DNA of 64,000 nucleotides from Trebouxia sp. TZW2008. Taxonomy: Eukaryota > Chlorophyta > Trebouxiophyceae > Trebouxiales > Trebouxiaceae. The position numbers were made by a program, and so were the translations under genes. How positions within the stretch are numbered: position 1 is the stretch's first letter; every line of letters starts with the position of its first letter. The stretch covers positions 248,001 through 312,000 of the forward strand of contig BDIU01000008.1 of the NCBI GenBank assembly GCA_002118135.1, written 5' to 3'. Below are positions 23,301-32,900 of this stretch, piece after piece. The notes below the pieces were generated by a model that searched no databases, was not told where the DNA came from, and saw only the letters and a list, made by a program, of their open reading frames with translations.

Positions 23301-26300
23301 GATACAGTCCAGCTATACAATGCAACAAGACCTTTAGATTGCGTACTGCCTGCCAGACTTGGCCATTATGAGCTGAGCATGTGCAAAGGTCAATATTCCC
23401 CCTTGCCCATACCACTGACCACTTCAAGGTCACAGCTTGTTGCATGCTGCGTAAGCAGCTGCTTGCCAAACAGCCTTGTTGCAACAGCAGTATGAGCTGT
23501 TTCAAAGCTTAAGGTGGAAGAGCATGGTGAAACCTCCGGCGTTGTTATTGCAAGCTGTCTCAGCTCGCAGGGGTGCTTGTCATGAGGCTTGTCATGCCTC
23601 ACGGTGCAGAGTTTTCTCTTCTTTTTATTGCGTTCAGTGTCCTTATCAAGGCTATTGCTCACTAATGTGCAGGCTTTGAGGGACATTACACCAACAAAGC
23701 CAGCTCTACTAGGGAAGGAGAAGCCACCTTCTACCGCAGTAGTAGATTTAGAGTGGTTGCGAGGCACGACATCGCGTTGAAGGACTGCTTCAAGGACCTG
23801 CTGCAGGCCCCAGCAGACAGCGCTGCAGCTCAGCATGCACAGCGTCACGCAAAGTTTGAACCGATGCTGCGGTCTTCCCCACAGCTGCAGCAGGTGCTTC
23901 AGGGCGTTGCCACCATAGCTCAAATGACACTGTTACAGCCAGTGCCACAGAATGAACATGCCACTCAGCAGTCCAGTGCAACGTCAACCTCCCAACATGA
24001 CAACAGCAGCTCGCTGTCACAGGAAGGCCATTCTACACAGCAATCAGCAGCGTCAAACTCTCAGCATGACAGCAGCTCTTTGTCACAGAATGAGCGTGCC
24101 ACACAGCAGTCAGCACAGTCGTCACCCCAACTAGATAACAGCAGTCCAATGTATGCAGCAGTTCCATCTGAGACAGTATCAGATGGCAATGATGAGGCAG
24201 AAGGTAGCGTATGCGTAGTGAACAGCCACTTCTTCTTCCATCCTCATGCAAGCCATGTGCGCAACATACATGCTGCGGCGTTAATGTCAGAAGTGGAGGC
24301 TTTCATTTCTGCGCCTCACAGCGGCCACTCAAGCTCCACCAATGAGATCTCCACAGCTGCCACAGCTGCGGATGCTGGCACCGCAGCTATGGACGGCACT
24401 ACGCAGGCCACAGCTAGCGACGAGAGTCCTGCCTTTCATCAACAGGCCAAGCCTGCACAAGAACCTGCCTTGCTGTTCTGTGGAGACTTGAACAGCGATT
24501 TCAATGACGGCACGCCAGGTGATGACACATGATGTCCTGAGATACTGGACTAGCCACTGCAAGTGCTCAGCTCCAATACTTGCATTCTCTGTTGACTTGT
24601 GCGTATGAGCAGGCTTGCATATGCCTGTGTGCAGCATAATAATAAAAACCTTATCTAACATTAGGCTTATCAGCCTCTTCAAGATATTTTGACCGCTTTC
24701 TTGTGTGCTTGCTGCCCTTGTGAGCTGTTGACAGCCAAACACCCTTGATACAGGTATGCCTGCTGACACAAGGTCCAGTGACTTCAAACACCCTTTTTGA
24801 CCAGTATAGCTTGCACATGCTTGTGTGCAGCAGGTTTGTCAGCCATTGACAGCAGATCATCCCTGATACAGGTATGCCTGCTGACACAAAGTCCAGCGAC
24901 TCTCTGCATCCTGCTTTGATAGAAAAGGGGCTCTGCCAGCAGCCAGCTAGCCAACATACTGTTTTGTGGTGACCTCAATTGTGGACTCAATCACCGCACT
25001 CCAGGTATTTAGAGATTCTGTTCCGTGCCAATGAGCTTGCGCTCATGCCTAGCTTTGCGCATGCTTGCATAGCTTTGTTGGGTGCAGTTATTCTCCAAAA
25101 CGCCATGCACAATGTCTGCATGCTTGACTGTAGACTCTGTCTTGATCAATGAGCTGCTGATCCACCGCACAACAGGCTTGTGCATGCTTGCATACCGTCT
25201 GTTCTGTGCCGATCATGCATGAAGCACTAACCAAAGACCTGACGTCTTGCTTGCTGTATCTTGCACAGTGCAAAACATCTGACTCCAATCTCAATTGAGA
25301 AAGCTGTTGTTCACATGCAATGTCTTATCAAGCGGCTCAACGTCTCTCCCCATATTCTGGTTTCGGCAGGTTCAGAGTGTCAGTGTTCATGAGTTCATGT
25401 CTCTTGTAGGCTGTTGGTATGACCAAAGTGACACTGCAGGTGTGGTGCAGCTGCTGAATTCCAGGAAGCTACCAAATGACTTTTGGGATTGGGACTTCTC
25501 AGCTGGTTTCAGTTGGGGCCCGGATGCTGAAGAAGAGGGAGAGGCAGCCCCTGCAGCAGGTCAGTCATCTGCTCCCAAGCAAACAATCAGCCAATGACTT
25601 CATCAATTCATTGATGGATCAATTGGCTAAACCAATCAACAAGCCGACCAAACGACCTATCAATCAGTTGATCAAGCAATTTACCAGTCCGTCGATCAAG
25701 TAATCATGCAATCAATCAATCGATTAATTGATCGATCAATCAATCAGTCATACAGCCACTGCTGCTGACTCTGCATTATGTTCAGGACTGACATCGTCTC
25801 TTGACACCCCTGTTGAGTCACAAGGACAGTCCAGTGGCTTTCGTCTGCCTCAACTGAACCAGCCATGTTTGTCTCTGCAGAAGGCATACAAGCCGCTCAA
25901 CTTCAGCAAGCAGCAGCCCAGGAGATAGCAAGCACAAGCAGCAGCCATAGCACACCCCAAGTCAACGGCATTGATGTTAGTATTCCCTTCAAGCTGCGCA
26001 GCGCAGATGAATTGCAGAGCCCCTTCACAAACTATGTGCGCGGCTACTCCGGCCTGTTGGACTACATTTGGTATGAGCCAAACCGCCTGAAGGTTGATAG
26101 GGCTATCCCTCTTCCAGGATTGGCTGAGGTGCAAGAGTTCATCCCTTCACAGCGCTTTCCATCAGACCACCTGTCGGTAGGTAAAAGGGCACACTGCTCA
26201 TGCTCGCATTGCAGCGCGCTCATGCATCTGGCTTGAGCCAAATAGGCTATAGGTCGACAGGGCTGTCCCTCTTCCAAGATTGGCTGAGGTGCAGGAATTC

Positions 26301-29016
26301 ATCACATCACAGCGCTTCCCATCAGACCACTTGTTGGTAAGCCGGCACTGACAGTGTTGCAGTTGCATGCTGCTGCTCAGCTTTTGTCTGTCCAGCCCTC
26401 AAACGTTGCAACCAACACTCAGCCTCAGACAGCACACATATGAGTCATGTTGACAACGCTGTTGCTGTTAATGTAAGCCAGCGCATACTTCTGCTGTCCA
26501 TCAGCCGTGGACCTTACCTTCACAACAGCAGGCTTGAGTACCCAAGTCTGGCACTCTGGCTGTCTGCAGTTCCGCTTAAACAGCATGCATGGCATGGCTG
26601 CCCATCTGACTATTTGCTGCTTTGCATTGCTGTGGTTTGGTTTGTTCATGAGTGATTTGCTGCTGGATTCCTTGCCTGCAGTCCTTGTGAATCTGCCCAG
26701 TACCTCACTGTAGCCCTTTGACAGCTTATGCACGCTGACCATCAGCATCTGCAGCACTTTGTTATCAATGCATGACAGGCCTGTGCATGCTGCAAGGCAT
26801 TCACTTTAGCAACCTTACCACTCATGCACGTTGTATTGCGTTCTGCAGGTTGTGTATGACTTCAGCTGGAGGCAGCCTTCAACAGGCTCAGACCAACCCA
26901 AACTACCAGACTCTGTATTGCCTATCGCAGGTTGAGTGCATGATTGCAGCTGGCGGCAGTTTGCAACATGCTCAGACCAACCCAAACCATCAGACTCTGC
27001 AGCGCCATCAGCTATGCATCACCTGCACATTCAGCATCAGAGGCCGTCACCCCATCAGGGTCAGCCCATCCCATTGCTGATTCTGTATTGCATTTTGCAG
27101 GTTGTGTATGACTTCAGCTGGAGGCAGCCTTCAACAGGCTCAAACCAACCCAAATCGTCAGCCTCTGCAAGGCCATCAGCTGTTGCTGCAGCACCTGCAC
27201 AGTTGGCATCAGATGTCGTTACCTCCTCGGGGTCAGCTTACCGTATTGCTGACTCTGTATAGCATGTTGCAGGTTGTGTATGACCTCAGCTGGCGGCAGC
27301 CATCAACAGGCTCAGACCAACCCGAAGCATCAGCCTCTGCAAGGCCATCAGCTGTTGCTGCATCACCTGCACAGTCAGCATCAGATGCCATCACCCCATT
27401 GGGGTCAGCTTACCCTATTGCTGACTCTGTATTGCATGTTGCAGGTTGTGTATGACTTCAGCTGGCGGCAGCCGTCAACAGGCTCAGACCAACCCAGATC
27501 ATCAGACTCTGCAGCGCCATCAGCTATGTATGCATCACCTGCACAGTCAGCATCAGATGCCATGACCCCGTTAGGGTCAGCCTACCCCATTGCTGCCCTA
27601 CCCCAAAATGTGCAGCAAGCAATTTCAGCCCTTAGTGATGGGCAGGTCATTGCAGTGCCAACTGACACGCTGTATGGGCTAGCAGCAGATGCAAACAGCT
27701 CAGCAGGCATACAGCGCATCTACAGCATCAAGAACAGACAAGCCCACGCTCCTCTGGCGATCTGTATTGCTGATGTGGACAACCTGCATAGGTACTGGCT
27801 AATAGTAACAATCATCATCATTGTCATCGTCATTGTCAACAATTTCTAGCATGCATTGTGACATGTGAGTCACAAGTCCTGCCAAGCAGGCTTGTTTTGA
27901 GCGTCATCATGATGTCTGATGTTCAACTGTTGCAACTGTCAGTGGAAGTCGATTGCCCTTATATGCACCCGGCTGGGTCCCCTGAGCCTGCCTAGCATGC
28001 TTCTGCTTTGTTTGCATTAGCTGCAAACAGATACTGATCTACAGCATCAAGAACAGACAAGGCCACAGTCTCTTGGCAATCTGCATTGCTGATGTGCACA
28101 ACCTTCATAGGTACTGGTTGGTGGCATTTGATTGCTCCTGTACTGTACGCACCTGGCCGGGTGCCTAGAGCCTACCTAGCATGTGTCTTTGATAAACACT
28201 GGATGAACGTATAGGTACTGTGATGCGCAGCACCTTCCTCAACAGCTTATGCAGCAGCTGCTGCCTGGCCCAGTGACTCTGATTTTGAGCAGGAGGCAGG
28301 AAGCACCCTTGTGTGCTGAGCTCAATCCTGGCCTGCCAACCATTGGTGCGTGTCCCCCACTAATGCCCTTCTGCATGATGCACTTCTACACAATGCATTG
28401 CTGCATGAGGAGAGTACATGCATGACTTGGGTCAACTGAGCTACACACCAGGGTCAAGACGTTTGGTCACTTGCAGTGATGACCTGCTTCTGCTCACACA
28501 ACTTCAAGGCGAGCAGCAAGCATGACAGCTAGGCTGGATGGTAGTCATAAGGCTGTTTTGCAATCTTGCATGACTTGCAAGTCATGCAGAGCCCTGTGCC
28601 ATCCTGACTGCAAGCACTGCTCCACCCTCAGACAAGAGTCAAAAGCATCGCTATCCACCTGCATGCTATGAGGGCCGCTCAACATCTGCATAACGCGGTG
28701 TGGCATTGACCTTGCAGGTGTGCGCATCCCAGAGTCAGACTTTATCAGGGATGTGTGCCGACAGCATGGTGGTGCAATTGCATTGACAAGCGCCAACCTG
28801 AGTGGCGCAAGCAGCCCCTTGTCTGTGAACGACTTTGCTCATTTGTGGCCCGCCTGTGCAGCTGTCTTCAATGGCTTGCGCATAGACGCTGATAGAGCAG
28901 GTTCCACTGTTGTTGACTTGTCACAGAAGGGGCAGTTCAGAATCGTGCGACCAGGTGTCAGCCTGTCAGATGTCAAGACTTTGTTGCTGAAACACAATGT
29001 GCATGAACAGACATGA
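20318..29016 (+). CDS. PDE12-type 2'-phosphodiesterase fused to YrdC/Sua5 tRNA t6A synthase
   Basis: Fourteen plus-strand exons: 20318-20443, 20515-20743, 20812-20905, 21023-21119, 21404-21457, 21755-21987, 22452-22670, 22947-23080, 23673-24518, 25440-25559, 25881-26176, 27445-27791, 28215-28345, 28718-29016; 1074 aa, all phases fit. An Arg-rich N terminus (MRVGLQRFGIAV...) suggests mitochondrial import. The PDE12 part matches the metazoan enzyme that trims mitochondrial poly(A) and cleaves 2',5'-oligoadenylate: AVVRC, VTYNILADQYA, catalytic LQEMDE (about E378), NSHFFFHP, FCGDLNSDFNDGTP, GLLDYIW and FPSDH. A Gln/Ser-rich insert (about 487-575) has three 24-residue repeats. The YRDC part (from about 817) follows. 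A shorter PDE12 protein would result if the terminal exon 26849-26935 is used (844 aa). Two adjacent genes remain possible. Confidence 0.85.
21481..21645. repeat. Tandem duplication of about 90 bp in PDE12 intron 5
   Basis: The block AACATTATGCTGCCATGC...GTGCCAAGCACAGCACACC...TTGCACAGTATCG occurs twice, at about 21480-21545 and 21570-21635. Confidence 0.8.
22215..22335 (+). repeat. Decayed copy of PDE12 exon 7 edge
   Basis: AATTGCAGAG..TCAG.GGGAGGACTNAGG at about 22278 matches the start of exon 7 (22452). The upstream CTGCAGCACCTGCTTGCTGTTGTT is also duplicated at about 22398. The period is about 170 bp. Confidence 0.8.
24690..25010 (+). repeat. Direct repeats and decayed copy of PDE12 exon 9 3' edge
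   Basis: CTTGATACAGGTATGCCTGC with TGACACAA.GTCCAG.GACT occurs at about 24744 and 24865. At 24945-25005 there is a copy of the FCGDLNSDFNDGTP-coding 3' edge of exon 9 with its CCAGGT donor (TACTGTTTTGTGGTGACCTC...). All lie downstream of the true exon end at 24518. Confidence 0.8.
25600..25750. repeat. Degenerate AATC-type tetranucleotide repeat
   Basis: Loosely periodic ATCAATCA and GATCAATT units lie in the intron between PDE12 exons 10 and 11. Confidence 0.8.
26231..26341 (+). repeat. Decayed copy of PDE12 exon 11 3' edge
   Basis: Repeats the last 100 bp of exon 11 (codons for EPNRLKVDRAIPLPGLAEVQ to FPSDHL) with its TTGGTAAG donor. It lies 60 bp downstream of the real exon end at 26176. 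Confidence 0.88.
26849..27444 (+). repeat. Four tandem copies of the PDE12 terminal exon (possible alternative exons)
   Basis: TGCAG acceptors precede copies starting at 26849, 26931, 27101 and 27273, and the fifth at 27445 continues into YRDC. The last three starts are spaced exactly 172 bp. Copies 1, 3 and 4 open with VVYDFSWRQPSTGS (or VVYDLSWRQP) in the right phase to follow exon 11 at 26176. They run to stops at 26935, 27262 and 27455. Copy 2 has drifted (VECMIAAGGS). The C terminus of PDE12 relatives requires such a strand after the SDH motif, so at least one copy must be used. Confidence 0.85.
27445..29016 (+). other. YRDC (threonylcarbamoyl-AMP synthase) module, exons 12-14 of the fused model
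   Basis: Exons 27445-27791, 28215-28345 and 28718-29016. YrdC/Sua5 proteins make threonylcarbamoyl-AMP from Thr, bicarbonate and ATP for the t6A37 modification of ANN-decoding tRNAs. Visible motifs are VIAVPTDTLYGLA, the KxR-type SIKNRQAHAPLAIC, LLPGPVTLIL, VRIPESDF, ALTSANLSG, GSTVVDLS and FRIVRPG. If this were a separate gene, candidate starts are the two in-frame ATGs in the linker (before YASPAQSASD, and within DAMTPLG). The linker itself looks repeat-derived, not like a targeting peptide. Confidence 0.93.
27945..28190. mobile_element. Two copies of the dispersed GAGCCTGCCTAGC repeat flanking a copied exon edge
   Basis: Copies at 27945-28010 and 28120-28190 resemble 1136-1212. Between them, 28023-28118 is a degraded copy of the 3' edge of the first YRDC exon (codons for IYSIKNRQAH to LHR plus donor). 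They lie in the intron between YRDC exons 1 and 2. Confidence 0.7.
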
Positions 29017-29966
29017 TGGACGTTTGACTTTGAGGAGTGCCTCTTTAGAGCCAGCCAGCTTGTCCAGATTGCTGCAATTTTCTTCACTGACACACATCTT
29101 TTGCGAATGAGAAGGCAGAAAACATGAGCATCCCTGATATAATATCGCCCTTTTAGACGTACACCATCCTCTTGCTTGTTGCACCACCAACAACGCACCC
29201 GGCGCAAGCACCAGCAGATTGCAAAATCACGACCCTGATGCTGCGGCAGACCTTCGAACGTGAATGCTGCCACGAGTAACAGTACTATCAGTGCAGACCC
29301 CTGCTATAAATGCAAGTGTCCAATGCAAATTGGCTTGCCATGATTTGTATTCTTGGCAATACATGTCGATAATGTAGTGAATAATGTGATATGTGGACTC
29401 AGCCTACAGTGTGCTGTGTCATGCATTGTGATTGTGCAGAGGCGCTTGCAATGCCATCAGTGATGGCAGCATTTGCTTCAACCATAATGTGCAATGACTG
29501 CCAAAACACCAAGATCAATCGCTCAGAACAGATTCTCTTCTAGTGTTTGACCTGCAGCAGGAATACATTTCGATGTACAGCACGGCATTATAATAGGTCG
29601 ATGGGGGGTTGGCAAGCGCCTAGCCTTCACGAAGCATGCAGTCAAATTAGATGATGCTTAGGAAATTCTGACGGCAGACGATTTGACGCCACTGATGCGT
29701 CCAAGGGGATCGGCGTGGGGACCGAAACAAAAGCAGAGCTGGTTACGTGATGACTATACCAGCTGCTTGCAGCAGGCCAGTGAGGTCACGATCCGATCCG
29801 ACGCGCAGCCCGGCACGTCTAGCAACGCCGATGCGTATTGGAATATCGGCCGATGAGGCATTTGTACTGTCGCATCGGTGAAGCAAGCGCGTTCTGGATT
29901 TGATAAGTCCTGTGACTTTGATCTTGTCACTCGACATCTGTGCAGCTGCGCGTGAGCGTAAGCAGC
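29017..29966. other. Intergenic: YRDC 3' region and flippase promoter
   Basis: No gene supported. 29640-29960 is GC-richer and probably holds the flippase promoter and 5' UTR. A minus-strand frame at 29743-29982 has coding-like composition but no family match and no splice context. Confidence 0.5.
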
Positions 29967-32900
29967 ATGGAGAAACCAACATTTGACGGTCCTGAATTCC
30001 AGGACATCAACATGGAGGACGATACTGCTGGAGCCAGCGTTCCTTCGGCCATGACAGGGCGCACAGGCCCCACTCAGAATATTGGGCCTGCTGCAGCCAA
30101 CGAGCTGCAGTCTGTTAAAAAGAAGAAGCGAAAGACTATAGCTCAGAGGCTGGCACCAAAGCGTATCATGAGACAAACACTGACTGGGGTCAAAGGGGCT
30201 GCAGACAAGGTTGAGTCAATAGTCAGAGGCGATAGTTGGACTCGCAAGCACAGAGCACGCAGAGAAAGCGTCGATCCTGTCAAAATGGCAGCAGACACAG
30301 CATACAGGCGCCGCACCAAGGACCTTGAGACATTGGTCAGTTATCACTGTTTCTGCCAATGCTGCTGTGCTGTGTTTCAAGTCAAATTTGGTCTGCATTG
30401 CTCATGTTTTGCAACACTTGATTGCCGTCTTCCTGCATGACTGTGCATGGTTAAACAGCCTGCTGCAACGTGCCCAAAGCTGCTCTCTGTAAATCTTGAG
30501 AATTGTAGTACAGTCAGCATGTACTGACGCCTTCAGCATCTCTGTAGGTGTATACTGACAATGCATGCATGCTGGTCATGCAGACAGAAGAAGATGCAGA
30601 GAAGCATGCAGCAGCAAGCAGCTCAAGGACTGTCAACCTGGCTGGTGGTGTGCCAGCAGACAAGACTGCAGGTTTTGCTAAAAACAACATCAAGACAGCA
30701 AAATACAATCTCATCACGTTCTTCCCGATCTTTTTATTTGAGATGTTTTCCAGAGCAGCGTATCTGTACTTTTTGGCACAGGTAATGCACATCTGCTTGT
30801 GCTCATTGCCCTTTCATCCGCGCATTGCCTTTTTATCCTGCTCGTTGTCCCTTGATCTTGCTCATATGCAAAGCGCTTTCAGCATCTTTGCTTGTGCATG
30901 CCTTTGATTTGCGCTCAAGGGTTTGCTGAAATTATCAAGCGTGTTACTGCTTCCCTATACTTACAGTAAATATCGAAAGGTGTTTGCGCTCTGCAAAATG
31001 AAAGAACAGCAATCATTGTTTTGTCAGGCTTGCCTGGCATGGTGGAACGTGGTTTCCCCTTTTGGTGGCTTTGGGTCCACAGCTGCTCTGGCGTTTGTGC
31101 TGATTGTGGCTGCTGTGAAAGCTATCTTTGAGGACAAAAAGCGGCATCAAGAGGATCACAGAACCAACAAGAGCATTGCTCATGTGGTTCACGGTGATGG
31201 TGAGTGATCAAAGCACCACAATTAATTGCATCATGCCATCTGACCCTTGATATCACCTTGTGTTTGCCAGATTGGTTGTGCATAGCCAGTTCCCCATCTT
31301 TCCCAATTCATACTTGTGTGCCCTTTTCAGCATCTACTCTAAGCATGCCCTTTGAGGGCTTGATCTTGCAGATTTGCTTCATCCGCACGCTGACATGGCT
31401 CCTCTTTACCTGCTTGGCGTAACACATATTGTGGTGTGCTGCTGGCATTGTATGGGGGTCCTATAGACAAATGCTTCTCTGCCATCATATATCATGCGTG
31501 TGGCATGTGTCATGCATTTCCAATCTGACAAATGGATCATGAGGCGTGCAGCCTGATAGACAAAGCTGAAGCCATGAGGCTTGCTGGCAAACAGCTTCCT
31601 TGCAATGGTGCAGGCAGTACAGAGGTTACCAAATGGGAGAGATTACAAGTGGGGCAGGTGTTGTAGGTCAAGAACAATGAGCTGCTCCCAGTTGACCTCA
31701 TAAGCACGCTGGCGAACAACAGTTTGATGAGTGTGCAGGCAGTACAGAGGATGTCAAGTGGGAGAGCGTACAAGTGGGGCAGGTGTTGCAGGTCAAGGAC
31801 GACGAGCTGTTCCCAGCTGACCTGCTGTGCCTCTACACAGCTCTCCCAGACAAGGTCAGTCTATGCATCACGCCCTACTTGCTGATTGGCAGTCAGTCAT
31901 GCGTTTATCCTGGGCAAAGGAGTGTCTGCAGACATTAACCAATGCCAAAGTCAATGCATATGGATAGGGCCGTAGCAATTTGTTACAAAGTTGATAATAT
32001 CTGTGGATGCTGCTGTCGCTGAAGCTGAAGCTGCAGCGTGTGTGCAGTCAGTCCTGCTTTGGGACTCCATGCATTGCTTGCTGATGACCAGTCACTCCTG
32101 CTTGCCAGAAAATTGCTCTTGATACTGCAAGCATTCCGCCTCAATCAAGTGTGGCATGTTCTCTGAACTCCAGCACAGGATGCACAGTCATCAGATTGTT
32201 AACAAGATGCAATGTGGGCGCACAAGGCAGACATGGAAGCATGCAAAGTGAAAGGAAACAAACCGTGAAATTGTCACTGGTGTTGCTGGTGCACAAGTAA
32301 AGACCAAATCCTTGTAAAGCGAAAGGAACACAAAAGTGGAGTTGATGTATGTAATCAGTGTGTGTTGGATCTGCAGGTTTGCTTCATCAAGACCACCAAT
32401 CTGGATGGTGAGTCCAACCTCAAGATCAGGCGGCCCGTGGACCTCAAGGGCGATGCTCCTGACAACATCAATGAGGTGTGCATCTGCGCTTGAAATATCA
32501 TCAGTCTGGCTTCATACAGCATTGAATGGTTCGTTTGCAGAGCGGCAGCAAGTGGGGCCCTGATAGTACCATCCTGCTGCTGCTTGCTTGATGCTGTGCA
32601 ACCCTTTGCGAGATGTCTGTTAAGTCATCCTTGTGGTGGTGCAAATTGTTCTGCTGGTGCCTTGTTTGGCAACGATGCATACAGCATGCCAAGCTGAAAA
32701 TGGGCACCACCTGTCCACAGTTGTTGATCTCAAGCTTTCACATGAAAATACACTTGCATATGAGGCTGCAGTCATTGCATTGAAGCAAGATCCAGTCTTG
32801 TTTCTGAAACAGTCAGACTTGACTGGCCATTTGGCGTCTTTGCGTGCTTGAACAGTTTGCACAGCCTATATGAGGCGCCTCTTGGATGTCTGTATGCTTG

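Noticed and set aside
23390..23923. 177-codon minus-strand frame over PDE12 exon 9
   Set aside because: It is the antisense shadow of exon 9, whose plus-strand protein matches the PDE12 catalytic domain.
24329..24787. 152-codon minus-strand frame
   Set aside because: It overlaps the end of PDE12 exon 9 and repeat-rich intron; no family match.
27101..27616. Regularly spaced 172-bp repeats considered as a CRISPR-like array
   Set aside because: The repeats are contiguous exon duplicates with no spacers, in an intron-rich eukaryotic gene.
29743..29982. Minus-strand frame upstream of the flippase start with coding-like composition
   Set aside because: No family match, no splice context, and it lies where the GC-rich flippase promoter is expected.
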